Assembly (NCBI GenBank): GCA_016865855.1
Contig: VGNX01000001.1
Span: 65,060 to 129,059 of the forward strand
DNA: 64,000 bases
From: Chloroflexota bacterium
GTDB taxonomy: Bacteria; Chloroflexota; Dehalococcoidia; GIF9; UBA5629
Direction: 5' to 3'
The notes under the pieces were generated by a model. The model made no database searches and was not told the DNA's origin. It saw nothing but the letters and a program-made list of their open reading frames with translations. Shown piece after piece: positions 1 to 8,920 of this stretch. A program made the translations under genes and the position numbers. Numbering within the stretch: position 1 is the stretch's first letter; each line of letters begins with the position of its first letter.

Positions 1-18
1 CAGCCGAGGCTAACTGAA

Positions 19-1326
19 ATGAGAGTAGTCAAAGGTTTTCAAAAGGCAAAATCCCTGTTGACCAGAGAAGTCCCTTACTCGGGACTTATCCTGCCCCCGA
101 AGCCTAGAACCAAGACAAGGAGAAAAGAACCCTCCCCGGAGGAGATAGTTAAACGCATCCTTGCTGAGGTGCGCAGAAAAGGTGATAAAGCACTTTTCAG
201 CTATACCAAGAAATTGGACGGGGCTGAACTTAGCTCGCTAGAAGTGAGTGAAAGCGAAAGTCAGGATGCTTATAAGAAGGTGGATAAGAAGCTAGTGTCG
301 GCGCTAAAGCTAGCGGCAAACAGAATAAAGCAGTTTCATTCCATGTGTAAGCAAAGACTTGAATCAAGCTTCCTCAGCCAGGGTCTGGGGCGGCAAATCA
401 GCCCATTAAACAGGGTAGGCATCTATGTGCCCGGTGGCACCGCTGCTTATCCATCTACAGTGCTGATGACCGCCATCCCGGCCCGGGTAGCCGGAGTAAA
501 AGAAATCTTTGTAGTCACGCCACCACAAAAAGATGGTACAATTCCGCCAGCGACCCTGGTAGCAGCTGACATCGCCGGGGTCAATCGCACCTTTAAGATA
601 GGCGGGGCTCAAGCTATTGCCGCCCTGGCTTTTGGCACTGAATCGGTACCGAAGGTGGACAAGATTTGTGGTCCGGGCAACGTTTTTGTGGTTACAGCCA
701 AGAAAATGGCCTATGGAATAGTGGATATAGAGAGCCTTCCGGGACCCAGCGAGATTGTGATTGTAGCCGATGATACTGCCAATGCCTCTTTTTGTGCCGC
801 CGACCTTATAGCTCAAGCGGAACACGACCCTCAGGCATCAGCAATCATAATCACCACCTCATCCAAGTTAGCTAGCAATGTTGACAGCGAGGTCAAGAAA
901 CAGTTGGCAAAGCTGGAACGGCAAACCATTGCCACAGAAGCCCTGAACTCCAGAGGTATGATTGTGCTGGTCGATAGTCCGGATGAAGCTATTGAACTGG
1001 TTAATCTCTATGCTCCTGAACACGTATCGCTAATGCTACGCAATGCTGCCAGTTATATCCAGAAAATCCGCCATGCCGGCTGTATCTTCATCGGCGGCAG
1101 CTCCCCAGTAGCCCTGGGTGATTATATCGCCGGACCGAGCCACGTCTTGCCCACAGGAGGCAGTGCTCGCTTCAGTTCCCCCCTCGGCGTAGAGGATTTC
1201 CTTAAGGCTACCAATATTATCGCTTTGGATGAAGCCGCCGGGAAAGAACTGGGGCAAGTAGCCATAACCATAGCTGAGGCTGAAGGATTCAAAGGTCATG
1301 CCCAAGCAATCAGGATAAGATTATAA
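19..1326 (+). CDS. hisD: Histidinol dehydrogenase
   Basis: Catalyses the last two steps of histidine synthesis, oxidising L-histidinol to L-histidine with two NAD+, in the cytosol. The 435-residue length is normal. The family core is clear: GPGNVFVVTAKK near residue 218, AEHDPQ, APEH (residues 332-335, general acid/base) and ALGDYIAGPSH. The zinc ligands expected from E. coli HisD fall at Gln266, His269, Asp368 and His427 with near-identical spacing. It is followed by hisC after 19 nt, so they are probably co-transcribed. The frame is open to the left window edge, so the true start could lie upstream, but Met at 19 begins a typical HisD N-terminus. Confidence 0.96.
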   Translation: MRVVKGFQKAKSLLTREVPYSGLILPPKPRTKTRRKEPSPEEIVKRILAEVRRKGDKALFSYTKKLDGAELSSLEVSESESQDAYKKVDKKLVSALKLAANRIKQFHSMCKQRLESSFLSQGLGRQISPLNRVGIYVPGGTAAYPSTVLMTAIPARVAGVKEIFVVTPPQKDGTIPPATLVAADIAGVNRTFKIGGAQAIAALAFGTESVPKVDKICGPGNVFVVTAKKMAYGIVDIESLPGPSEIVIVADDTANASFCAADLIAQAEHDPQASAIIITTSSKLASNVDSEVKKQLAKLERQTIATEALNSRGMIVLVDSPDEAIELVNLYAPEHVSLMLRNAASYIQKIRHAGCIFIGGSSPVALGDYIAGPSHVLPTGGSARFSSPLGVEDFLKATNIIALDEAAGKELGQVAITIAEAEGFKGHAQAIRIRL

Positions 1327-1345
1327 CCAACAGGAAAGAACTCAA

Positions 1346-2440
1346 ATGATTTCACCTGAAGATATCGAGGGATTATTGAGGCCGGAACTCAAAACCATGA
1401 AGGCCTATACGCCAATTGAGCCAACCGACGTATTGAGCCAGCGTGTCGAAATTCCCCAAGAAAAAGTAATCAAACTCGATGGAAATGAAAATCCCTATGG
1501 CTGCTCAGCTAGGGTAAAACAGGCCCTGGCTAATTATGGCTATTATCACCTCTATCCCGACCCCGAACAGCGAGAATTAAGGAAGGCTCTGGAAGAATAC
1601 ACAGGGATAAGCTCAGAGTACATTATAGCTGGCAGCGGCAGCGATGAGCTCATTGACCTCGTCCTGCGCCTATTTGTTGAACCCGGAGATAAGGTAATCA
1701 ATTGCCCGCCGACTTTCGGTATGTATCCTTTTAGCACCGACGTCAGCGGTGGCAAGGTGGTCAGTATACCGAGGAAGCGAGACTTCTCCATCGACGTTAC
1801 GGCTATAAAGGAAGCTATAGATAAGCGAACAAAGGTTATCTTTGTCGCTTCACCAAATAACCCTTCGGGCAATGTAACACCTGAACAGGTAATTCTGGAG
1901 CTTTTGAATAGCGCCGCTGTAGTGGTAGTCGATGAAGCCTATTTTGAATTCAGCGGCATAACTGTGGCTCCTCTGGTTCCAAAATACTCGAATCTAATAG
2001 TCCTTCGCACCTTCAGCAAATGGGCAGGACTGGCTGGGCTAAGAGTCGGCTACGGCATTTTCCCGATTAATATGGTCAAATATCTCATGAAAATAAAACA
2101 GCCATACAATGTAAACGTCGCGGCTCAAGTGGCAGCGTTAGAATCGCTGAAGGACATGAACTATCTGCGTGGCACAATTAAGGCTATTGTTGATGAGCGG
2201 GAACGGCTGTTAACCAGGCTCAGCCAGCTTGACTGGCTGAAAGTCTATCCATCCCAAGCCAATTTCATCCTTTGCTCGGTGCTCAACGGCAAAGCAAAGA
2301 CGATACATAAAGGACTGCAAAAGAAGGGTATCTTTGTCCGCTACTTCGATACCCCGCAATTAAAAGACTGCTTGCGTATCAGCATTGGCAAGCCAGAACA
2401 TACTGATACACTCATTGCCACATTAAAAGAAATGTGTTAA
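1346..2440 (+). CDS. hisC: Histidinol-phosphate aminotransferase
   Basis: PLP-dependent class I/II aminotransferase converting imidazole-acetol phosphate and glutamate to histidinol phosphate. The 364 residues carry the substrate-side motif DGNENPYG, the cofactor motif SPNNPSG, DEAYFEF, and the Schiff-base lysine in RTFSKWAGLAGLRVGYG (Lys225). It lies 19 nt after hisD and 34 nt before hisB, consistent with one his transcript. A general aromatic aminotransferase role is possible for this family, but the his context makes HisC the natural reading. Confidence 0.94.
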   Translation: MISPEDIEGLLRPELKTMKAYTPIEPTDVLSQRVEIPQEKVIKLDGNENPYGCSARVKQALANYGYYHLYPDPEQRELRKALEEYTGISSEYIIAGSGSDELIDLVLRLFVEPGDKVINCPPTFGMYPFSTDVSGGKVVSIPRKRDFSIDVTAIKEAIDKRTKVIFVASPNNPSGNVTPEQVILELLNSAAVVVVDEAYFEFSGITVAPLVPKYSNLIVLRTFSKWAGLAGLRVGYGIFPINMVKYLMKIKQPYNVNVAAQVAALESLKDMNYLRGTIKAIVDERERLLTRLSQLDWLKVYPSQANFILCSVLNGKAKTIHKGLQKKGIFVRYFDTPQLKDCLRISIGKPEHTDTLIATLKEMC

Positions 2441-2474
2441 TGTGGCACTTATCAGAATACAGCGAGGTTAAAAA

Positions 2475-3065
2475 ATGGCTGAAAGAAAAGCTACAGTGAC
2501 CCGGGAAACCAAAGAGACTTCCGTGAAGGTGGAGCTGAATATCGATGGCAAGGGACAGTTCGAAATCACCACCGGGATCAGGTTCTTCGACCACATGCTC
2601 AGCCAATTGGCTCAGCATGGAATATTCGATATAAAGCTCTCAGCTACAGGCGCTGACCAGCACCACGTGGTCGAAGATGTAGCTATCTCCTTGGGTAAAG
2701 CCTTCAATCAAGCCCTGGGAGACAGGCGAGGAATAGTCAGGATGGCTCACGCTGTGGTGCCTATGGATGAAACTTTGGCCATGGTAGCCTTAGACATCGG
2801 TGGCAGAGGTTATGCGGCCTTCGAAGCTTCCTTCAACAGCACCAGAATCGAAAAAATGTCCGCTGACTTAATTCGCCATTTCTTCGTTTCCCTTGCCTCT
2901 GAAGCGAAGCTTAATATCCACGCCAAAGTCCTCAGCGGTATCGATGACCATCACAAAGCCGAAGCACTGTTCAAAGCCCTGGCCCGAGCTCTCGATGCCG
3001 CAACTCGTCTCGATGAGCGAATCAGCGGTAAAATACCCAGCACCAAGGATACTATCGAGAGCTAG
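2475..3065 (+). CDS. hisB: Imidazoleglycerol-phosphate dehydratase
   Basis: Removes water from imidazole glycerol phosphate in histidine synthesis; the enzyme uses Mn2+ bound by histidine-rich motifs. The 196 residues are typical of the monofunctional form (no phosphatase domain). FFDHMLSQLAQHG, HHVVEDVAI and DDHHKAEALFKALARAL are all present and supply the metal-binding His/Glu residues. It closes the three-gene his run; the downstream nitroreductase follows after 24 nt and may share the transcript although its function is unrelated. Confidence 0.96.
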   Translation: MAERKATVTRETKETSVKVELNIDGKGQFEITTGIRFFDHMLSQLAQHGIFDIKLSATGADQHHVVEDVAISLGKAFNQALGDRRGIVRMAHAVVPMDETLAMVALDIGGRGYAAFEASFNSTRIEKMSADLIRHFFVSLASEAKLNIHAKVLSGIDDHHKAEALFKALARALDAATRLDERISGKIPSTKDTIES

Positions 3066-3089
3066 GTCTCTGAAAGGAGAGAAAACCCG

Positions 3090-3755
3090 ATGGAGCTAAT
3101 CGAAGCTATAAAGTCGAGAAAGAGCATCAGGGACTATAAGCCAACCCCAGTGCCCAAAGAAATTCTGACTGAAATCCTGGAGATAGCAACGCGAGCCCCC
3201 TCAGGACTCAACTCACAACCCTGGGAATTCACTATCCTAGGCGGCAAAGTGCTGGACGATTTGAGACAAGCCCTGCAGGAACAATTCCGAGCTGGTGCTG
3301 CCATTAATCCCGATTTTCCAATTGAGGCTCTTACCGGAGTCTACAAGAAGCGCCAGGTAGAGCTCGGAATAGCGCTGTACCAACTCATGGGTATTGCTCG
3401 TGAAGACACCGAAAAGAAAAACCAATGGTTCCTGAAGCAGTTGCGTGCCCTCGACGCTCCCAACGTCATAATAGTCAGCATGGATGAAGAAGTCAGTGGC
3501 TTCCAGGCGACCTTCAGTCTCGGCGCGGTAACTCAAACCATAGCACTAGCAGCGGTTGGTTTCGGCTTAGGAACTTGCATACAGGCGGCGCTGGTCTACT
3601 ACCCCAAAGTGGTAAAGCAAATTGCCGGCATTCCTGAGTCCAAGAAACTCGCCACGGGGATAGCCATCGGCTACCCCGACTGGGACTTCCCAGCGAACAA
3701 GCTACAGAACACTCGCGAACCGCTTGCTAATATAGCTACCTGGCGGGGAGTTTAG
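3090..3755 (+). CDS. Nitroreductase family protein
   Basis: FMN-dependent nitroreductase-fold protein of 221 residues. The N-terminus (AIKSRKSIRDYKPTPVP) carries the Arg/Ser FMN-phosphate contact region, followed by RAPSGLNSQPWEF and a late Gly-rich segment (VGFGLGTCIQAALVYYP) usual in this fold. GAAAGGAGAG precedes the ATG. The physiological substrate cannot be read from sequence; these proteins reduce quinones, nitro compounds or flavins. A close paralogue sits at 15249-15914. The C-terminal RxPL and WRGV elements are shared by both copies. Confidence 0.88.
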   Translation: MELIEAIKSRKSIRDYKPTPVPKEILTEILEIATRAPSGLNSQPWEFTILGGKVLDDLRQALQEQFRAGAAINPDFPIEALTGVYKKRQVELGIALYQLMGIAREDTEKKNQWFLKQLRALDAPNVIIVSMDEEVSGFQATFSLGAVTQTIALAAVGFGLGTCIQAALVYYPKVVKQIAGIPESKKLATGIAIGYPDWDFPANKLQNTREPLANIATWRGV

Positions 3756-3796
3756 CACCAAACTCTACTCACTAAGCGACTATCAAATTAAATGCG

Positions 3797-5017
3797 CTAG
3801 CAAAAAGCCGGCAGCAACTCAGCTTTAATCTGGCCTTTCAAATAATCGATGGCCCAATCCACGAGTTCCTCATCTTCGAGGTCAAGTACAAAGTCGGGCT
3901 TCAGCCCAACACCGTCTATTGGCCTGCCGAACGGAGTCAACCAGCGATAAGCGGTTATATGCAAAGCTGAGCCATCGCTGAGGTCGCGGACAAGCTGAAC
4001 ACTGCCCTTGCCGAAAGTCTGGCCGCCAGCTAGCTTAGCCCGGCCATAGTCCTGAAGAGCACCAGCCACTATCTCACTGCCGCTGGCGCTGCCCTTGTTT
4101 ACTAAGACGATAAGCGGCAGATTAGTAGCTATGCCACCCCGCTTCACCGGCACCTGGCTTTCCCTTCCTTCATCATCCACAACCTTAGCTACTAATCCCA
4201 TAGCCAGAAATTGACTGGCCACGTCAGCAGCGGCATTAAGCAATCCACCGGGATTATTGCGAAGGTCAAGGACAATGCCTTTGGCTCCCTTACCGATGGC
4301 ATCTTTTAGAACACCTTGCAACTCACCGCCGGTAGATTTTAAGAATTGGGTAATCCTGATGTAGGCAATATCACCGTGCATCTCGAAGGAAACACTCTCC
4401 ACCTTTATCTCATCTCGGACTACCTGAACCTCCACAGGTTCGCTCTCCCCTTCGTGAAGTATAAGAAGCCTAACCGGAGTACCTTTCGGCCCCCGGATTT
4501 TGAGGGTGGCTTCAATCAGACCCATCTTTGAAGTAGGTTGACCATCAATTTCCAAGACCTTATCCCCGGCCTTGATGCCTGCTTTCTCGGCAGGGGAATC
4601 AGCAATTGGTGCCACGATTGTTAGCTGCTTATCTTTAATACTGATAACAGCACCAATGCCCTCAAATTTACCTTCAAAGGTGCTCAACTCCAGTTCTTTA
4701 GTCTCCGGGTCAACATAGCCGCTATACGGGTCGTCTAACGCCTCAATCATGCCTTTCACTGCGCCCTGGCTCAGCTTCTGCGGGTCTAGTTTACTTTTGT
4801 CTACGTAGTCCTCAGAGAGCAGTTTCCAGGCCTCAGTGAGAATATTGAACTCAGGAGGCAATGCAGTATTAGAAGAGAGAGGCTTATTCGTTTCAGGAGA
4901 TGTAATGATGGGGACGACTTTCTCGGTAACAAAATCACAGCCAGCACCCAATATCGGCAATATAAACAACAGAATAGCCAATGCCACAGATACAGGAATA
5001 GCTTTCTTTATACGCAT
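3797..5017 (-). CDS. S41 family C-terminal processing peptidase (CtpA/Prc-like)
   Basis: Serine protease of the tail-specific protease family, 406 residues. A hydrophobic N-terminal segment ending in LGAGC looks like a lipoprotein or secretion signal, so the enzyme should act outside the membrane. A PDZ domain (about residues 110-190, FEGIGAVISIKDKQL to DKVLEIDGQP) precedes the protease domain. The catalytic Ser lies in NKGSASGSEI and the Lys in QTFGKGSVQ, as in CtpA. It probably degrades or trims envelope proteins. The gene is convergent with the nitroreductase across about 40 nt. Confidence 0.93.
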   Translation of the reverse strand: MRIKKAIPVSVALAILLFILPILGAGCDFVTEKVVPIITSPETNKPLSSNTALPPEFNILTEAWKLLSEDYVDKSKLDPQKLSQGAVKGMIEALDDPYSGYVDPETKELELSTFEGKFEGIGAVISIKDKQLTIVAPIADSPAEKAGIKAGDKVLEIDGQPTSKMGLIEATLKIRGPKGTPVRLLILHEGESEPVEVQVVRDEIKVESVSFEMHGDIAYIRITQFLKSTGGELQGVLKDAIGKGAKGIVLDLRNNPGGLLNAAADVASQFLAMGLVAKVVDDEGRESQVPVKRGGIATNLPLIVLVNKGSASGSEIVAGALQDYGRAKLAGGQTFGKGSVQLVRDLSDGSALHITAYRWLTPFGRPIDGVGLKPDFVLDLEDEELVDWAIDYLKGQIKAELLPAFC

Positions 5018-5094
5018 AATCTACCTCCGTCTATCCAGGAAATAATGCAGAAATACGGCAGATATTGTAGCAGCTTACGGGGGAAATAAGAAGG

Positions 5095-5325
5095 CTAAGC
5101 TTGCTGGCTTTGAGCAATGGCTTGTTTCACTATCTCAAGGGTCCTGTCCACACTGTCGAGAGCTAAAGACAGTCCCAGCTGCTTAAGCTCGGCGCGGCCC
5201 AACCCATTAAACAGATGCTGCCCGGCAACCATTGCCATCTCGTCGTAAAGGGCTGGCCAGTCAGCACCGCGCCTCTCTACACAGAACAAAATGAAATCAC
5301 GCAGTTGAGGGTCTAGAGAATTCAT
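5095..5325 (-). CDS. Small conserved-looking hypothetical protein
   Basis: Unrecognised 76-residue ORF upstream of the S41 peptidase on the same strand. The translation is soluble, helix-rich and regular in composition (starts MNSLDPQLRDFILFCVER, has two short amphipathic helices), with no signal or membrane segment. Its position between the peptidase and rnpB, and the natural amino-acid composition, favour a real gene, but no function can be given. Confidence 0.5.
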   Translation of the reverse strand: MNSLDPQLRDFILFCVERRGADWPALYDEMAMVAGQHLFNGLGRAELKQLGLSLALDSVDRTLEIVKQAIAQSQQA

Positions 5326-5568
5326 GGCTGCTAAAAATAAAACGGTCTAGAGCCACAAAAAGTTTACTACCAGAAGTGGACTCAAGCAAAGTTGCTGGCA
5401 GCCATTGAGCTAGTCTTTCTCTTCTTGCTTCTGCCTTGACTAATGCTCAGTCTAAGGCATCCAACCCTGTTTCCTACCTCAAAAGAATAAAAAATTTATC
5501 AAAGTTTTGACTGCTCAGAGAATAAAACGCCAGAAGTCAAGAGGTAAACGCACAAGTTGTTTACTCTT

Positions 5569-5786
5569 ATGTAGCTGCGAGGCTTTAGCCTCGCTATAAA
5601 AGGCGACCTTAAGAGGCTGTCCGAAAACTCTAACTGGCAATCTGTCTCTCCCACTTTGTGGGAAAAATTATAGCTCATCGGTGATACACATTAAACATGT
5701 AGCCCCGAGGCTTTAGCCTCGGGAGCCCGACCCTAAAGGGTCGGGACTACATTTTCGGACAGCTTGTTAAAAGGCCGCGGCTACAT
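5569..5786. repeat. Two-hairpin palindrome interrupted by a MITE
   Basis: The left part (5569-5612) has ATGTAG, the hairpin GCGAGGC-TTTA-GCCTCGC and half of a second hairpin (GGCGACCTTAA). The right part (5767-5786) resumes with TTAAAAGG and ends GGCTACAT. Joining them across the MITE restores the same design as the element at 47991-48058. The two halves are separated by the 154-bp MITE at 5613-5766 and share its TTAA duplication. Most of the 510-nt gap between the 76-residue ORF and rnpB is taken by this nested structure; 5326-5568 shows nothing else I can name. Confidence 0.8.
5613..5766 (+). mobile_element. MITE copy 1 (154 bp), TTAA target duplication
   Basis: Near-perfect inverted ends GAGGCTGTCCGAAAA and TTTTCGGACAGCTTG, flanked by TTAA on both sides (5609-5612, 5767-5770). 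No coding capacity. The left half holds a CCCACTTTGTGGGA hairpin; the right half holds a complete two-hairpin palindrome (CCCGAGGC..GCCTCGGG and CCCGACCC..GGGTCGGG). Copies 2 (57902-58056) and 3 (63841-63994) are nearly identical. Confidence 0.9.
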
Positions 5787-5839
5787 TGGAAATAGATTGT
5801 TAACAAAGATCTGAAACGTATCTTTCTTCGCAAAATAGA

Positions 5840-6203
5840 GGGCTAAGTAAACCTATAAGCCGAGTTCTGTACCCCGAAGCAGTCTTCGGAGCGGCGACCA
5901 TCCATCTAGCCTTGATGTTACCACCAAGGTCAAGCGACCAACCCGGGGTTAGGGCCGGGCGTCCCTCTCGCCCCCTATTTGGTCTTGCTCCGGGTGGGGT
6001 TTACCCAGCCAGCTAGTCACCTAGCTGCCGGTGAGCTCTTACCTCACCATTTCACCCTTACTCTTAACACAAAGAGCGGTATGTTTCTGTGGCACTTTCC
6101 GTAGGGTCACCCCTCCTGGGCGTTACCCAGCACCCTGCCCGGTGGAGCTCGGACTTTCCTCCCTGATTTTTAGGTCAGAGCGGTCACCCGGTTTACTTAG
6201 CCC
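5840..6203 (-). ncRNA. rnpB: RNase P RNA, bacterial type A
   Basis: Catalytic RNA that removes 5' leaders from pre-tRNAs. Read on the minus strand it starts GGGCTAAGTAAACC and ends with the exact complement, forming the P1 helix. The universally conserved segments are present: GAGGAAAGTCCGAGCTCC, ACAGAAACATACCGC, AAGGGTGAAATGGTGAGG and the 3' ACAGAACTCGGCTTATAGG. The 364-nt length suits an A-type RNA. A plus-strand ORF over this region is spurious. Confidence 0.97.
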
Positions 6204-6210
6204 ATTATCC

Positions 6211-6239
6211 ACTTTACACCCTGGCTAAGTAGCCGTCAA
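6211..6239 (-). promoter_or_regulatory. Sigma-70 type promoter of rnpB
   Basis: On the minus strand: TTGACG, a 17-nt spacer, TAAAGT, then 7 nt to the first G of the RNase P RNA (6203). Spacing and distance to the RNA 5' end fit a housekeeping promoter exactly. Confidence 0.85.
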
Positions 6240-6315
6240 ATCTAAATGCTCGACAGTGTTTAACTTTGGGCACCCAGAACTCCTTCGGTCATCCCAAGGG
6301 AGCCCCACACAGCAT

Positions 6316-6410
6316 GTCATTCTGAGGGAGCGCAGCGACCGAAGAATCTCGCTCAGGGTGAACTTCTTGAAATAAAGAGTTTCAGATTCTTCGCTTCGCT
6401 CAGAATGACA
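6316..6410. repeat. Dispersed TCATTCTGAG-type inverted repeat
   Basis: Begins GTCATTCTGAGGGAGCGCAG and ends CTTCGCTCAGAATGAC, with the two arms inverted around a central stretch. Related sequences recur at 45578-45668, 50029-50065, 55864-55895, 60288-60500, 61362-61414 and 63773-63839. Non-coding; its function is unknown. Confidence 0.75.
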
Positions 6411-6453
6411 GTGACAAAGGGCTGCAACGACACGCAGTGATTGCTAATCACTG

Positions 6454-6867
6454 TCAAATTTCCTGCTTGATAAACTTCCTCAGCGCTGCTTTAGCCAAGG
6501 CATGGGCTTCAACATTTTCATCATGCCCAATGTGGACGATGGATAGATTATCAAATTTCTTACACAGCTCAGCAGCTTCTTTGTAGAGAGGAAAGAGAAA
6601 AAGGTTCCTCACCTTGTAACTACCAGCTAATTGTCTAGCTACTAATTCTGAATCCAGATAAAGCGTAACCTCAGTTGCTTTGAACCTAGCGGCCGACTTT
6701 AAAGCGGCGATGACCGCCTGATACTCCGCTTGATTATTAGTAGCCTCTCCGATGTATTGAGAGATATTAGCCAATTCTTTTTGCTTCCCATCCTTGATAA
6801 CAGCGCCCATGGCTGCCGGTCCAGGATTACCCCAGGAAGCTCCGTCAACGTAGATATTCAGCTGCAT
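6454..6867 (-). CDS. Ribonuclease HI family protein, one catalytic Asp replaced
   Basis: 137-residue RNase H fold. The first three acidic residues of the DEDD site are visible: Asp in YVDGASWGNPGP, Glu in NNQAEYQAV and Asp in LYLDSELVARQL. The fourth position, normally Asp in a motif like ENxxAD.LA, reads ENVEAHALAKAAL, so His stands where Asp is expected. The short form without a binding loop resembles many Chloroflexota and archaeal RNase HI-like proteins. It either cleaves RNA-DNA hybrids with reduced metal dependence or has become a binding protein. It sits 20 nt downstream of the zinc-ribbon gene. Confidence 0.85.
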   Translation of the reverse strand: MQLNIYVDGASWGNPGPAAMGAVIKDGKQKELANISQYIGEATNNQAEYQAVIAALKSAARFKATEVTLYLDSELVARQLAGSYKVRNLFLFPLYKEAAELCKKFDNLSIVHIGHDENVEAHALAKAALRKFIKQEI

Positions 6868-6887
6868 CCTCTGCTCTTTACAAGGCT

Positions 6888-7595
6888 CTAGCCTAAATAG
6901 AGTATCCTGCCACAGCTACTGCATTGGGCTAAAGCCCCGGCTCTAGCTCGTTGCCATTCGTTCATTGACAAAGTAAGATGGCACCCATGGCATCTCCCTT
7001 GCTCTATCTTAACCACCGCCTGCCCCTTCCTCAGCCTAATCCCCTCGTAAAGCTCGAGTGTTTGCGATGTGATTTCCGAGGCTACTGCATGCCGTTTCTG
7101 GCTGAGGTCTGAGAGCCGATTTTTCACTTTAGCTTGCTTTTGAGTTAAGTCCTTTTGCTCCCGCTTCCATTCCACCTCTAACTTTTTAAGCCGCTCGCTA
7201 TCTAACTTTATCTTGTCCTGTGTCGTTTCTGTCTCAGCCATTAAATCCAGCAGGTTATCTTCTTTTTCCCTCAACTTGGCCTTGAAAATCTCCACCTCTT
7301 TCTCAAGGCTGACCAACTCTTTTGGGTTCTTGGTTGCACCGCTGTAAAGTTTATCATTTACTTGTGCGATGCTGTTTCGCAGGTCTTCAATCTCCCACTC
7401 CACATCCCGCTGCTGCTTCTCCATCTCGGCCAGATGCGTCTGCTCAGCGAGAAGCTCAGCCTTAGCCTTGAGCAAAGCTTCGCTCTCACCTAACTGGCGG
7501 CTGATCTCATCTAGAGCCTCTTGTTCCCTCTGAATGTCAAGGTCGATTTGTTGTAAATCATAGAGTCTCTTGGCTAAAATCATAACCAGGCTCAT
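6888..7595 (-). CDS. Coiled-coil protein with C4 zinc ribbon (DUF164/CT398-like)
   Basis: 235 residues: a long N-terminal antiparallel coiled coil (about residues 5-180, rich in Glu/Lys/Leu heptads) and a C-terminal zinc ribbon with CHGCH near residue 203 and CSSCG near 225. This is the layout of the C4-type zinc ribbon proteins often encoded next to RNase H genes and rnpB; some members bind nucleic acids or secretion components. The exact role is unknown. It is probably in one transcript with the RNase H-like gene. Confidence 0.85.
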   Translation of the reverse strand: MSLVMILAKRLYDLQQIDLDIQREQEALDEISRQLGESEALLKAKAELLAEQTHLAEMEKQQRDVEWEIEDLRNSIAQVNDKLYSGATKNPKELVSLEKEVEIFKAKLREKEDNLLDLMAETETTQDKIKLDSERLKKLEVEWKREQKDLTQKQAKVKNRLSDLSQKRHAVASEITSQTLELYEGIRLRKGQAVVKIEQGRCHGCHLTLSMNEWQRARAGALAQCSSCGRILYLG

Positions 7596-7637
7596 TCTAC
7601 GTGAGAAGTATGAAGTCTGTCAAAGAGGAGAGGCTGG

Positions 7638-8276
7638 CTAATGAGGATAATCTAGAATCACTATCTGGGTGCTGGTGGGCAGAGTTGACCGGTTAACCGA
7701 AAGCTTAGATTGAGAGACCGTTTCCTTTATTCCCACTTCTTTCAAGAACTTATCTACAGGCTCAAGCTCTTTGGCCAATGCTGCTGTCTTGTAGTGCATA
7801 GGAATAACAACCTTAGGCGTCAAACGCCTTACTATCTCGGCAGCCGCCGAGCCACCTATGGTAGATACACCACCCACAGGTAAACATAACACATCAATGT
7901 CGTCCATGTCTTCTATAAGTTCAGACGACGGAAGATGGCCAAGGTCGCCTAAATGACACAATGTCATCCCATCCATTTCCAAGAGATAAACAGTGTTTCT
8001 GCCCAGCTTCTCACCCTGGACAGCATCATGCCAGGTAGCGATACCGGTAATAAACGTGCCCTTCAGTTCATACTCACCGGGCCCTTTAATCACTCTGAAT
8101 TCACTGGTTATAGCCTCGGTGTAGCAATGGCCGGGATGGAAATGGCTCAAGGTCACTATGTTAGCCTGGAGCTTGCTCAAGGAATAACCCAAGCTCGGGT
8201 GGCATGGGTCAGTGATAACGGTAACTTCCTTACCCTTAATGCGAAAGCAAGAATGACCTAGCCAGGTGATTTCCAA
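7638..8276 (-). CDS. MBL-fold metal-dependent hydrolase
   Basis: 212-residue metallo-beta-lactamase fold protein of the UlaG/YtkL-like group. It starts MEITWLGHSCFRI, has the metal motif in LSHFHPGH (the usual THxHxDH is altered: Pro-Gly in place of the Asp region), then HLGDLGH and PMHYKT. The altered HxHxDH motif may reduce metal occupancy. The substrate is not predictable. Same orientation as its neighbours. Confidence 0.8.
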   Translation of the reverse strand: MEITWLGHSCFRIKGKEVTVITDPCHPSLGYSLSKLQANIVTLSHFHPGHCYTEAITSEFRVIKGPGEYELKGTFITGIATWHDAVQGEKLGRNTVYLLEMDGMTLCHLGDLGHLPSSELIEDMDDIDVLCLPVGGVSTIGGSAAAEIVRRLTPKVVIPMHYKTAALAKELEPVDKFLKEVGIKETVSQSKLSVNRSTLPTSTQIVILDYPH

Positions 8277-8318
8277 GCCAACAACCTCGGTGAGAACTAT
8301 TTGATAGGGTTAAAGCTT

Positions 8319-8903
8319 TCAACCCTTAAATCGTCGGAGAATCAGCCATCCCGAAGGCAAGGCTAAAGCTGCTGCGGCTATCTTTATCAAATCACCAATG
8401 ACGAAGGGGTAAAGACCGGCCTGAAGCACAGCGCCCTCAGGAACAAAGTGGGCCAGCCAGGAAAGTCCAAAGATATACATAACAAGACTACCACCAAGCA
8501 TAGCTGGGATTGCTGTCCACACCCGTCTGTCCCAGCCTCTTTCAGCTAACCAACCGACAACGAAAGCAGCTGCCACAAAGCCTATCAAGTAACCGCCTGT
8601 GGGTCCGACCAAGCGAGCGATGCCCGGAGGACCACCCAAGGCAAACCAATATGGAATGCCAGTAGCCCCTATAGCCAGATAACTGAGCTGGCTCAACGCC
8701 CCACGACGGCTTCCTAATAGAGCACCAGCTAGAAGAACGGCAAAGGTCTGCCCTGTGATAGGTACCGGACCGATCCAGAAACTTATCTGGGCAAAGGCAG
8801 CAGTTAAGCAAGCAAAGCCAACCACCAAGACCACATCCCAAAGAAAACCAGTTCTAGGTAAAGCAACATCCATAAAGGTAAGCCGAGCGGTTGACGTTTT
8901 CAT
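8319..8903 (-). CDS. bioY: Biotin transporter BioY
   Basis: Substrate-binding S-component of an energy-coupling-factor biotin importer, 194 residues with about six membrane helices. The family signature FWIGPVPITGQTFAVLLAG and the GPTGGYLIGF motif are both present. No EcfA/EcfT genes lie nearby, so it probably uses a shared ECF module or works alone. GGAGGC precedes the ATG. A 12-bp palindrome lies just upstream (8921-8932). Confidence 0.93.
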   Translation of the reverse strand: MKTSTARLTFMDVALPRTGFLWDVVLVVGFACLTAAFAQISFWIGPVPITGQTFAVLLAGALLGSRRGALSQLSYLAIGATGIPYWFALGGPPGIARLVGPTGGYLIGFVAAAFVVGWLAERGWDRRVWTAIPAMLGGSLVMYIFGLSWLAHFVPEGAVLQAGLYPFVIGDLIKIAAAALALPSGWLILRRFKG

Positions 8904-8920
8904 CTTGATAATGCCTCCTT

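Noticed and set aside
6031..6228. 65-residue plus-strand ORF
   Set aside because: It lies entirely antisense to the RNase P RNA and its promoter.
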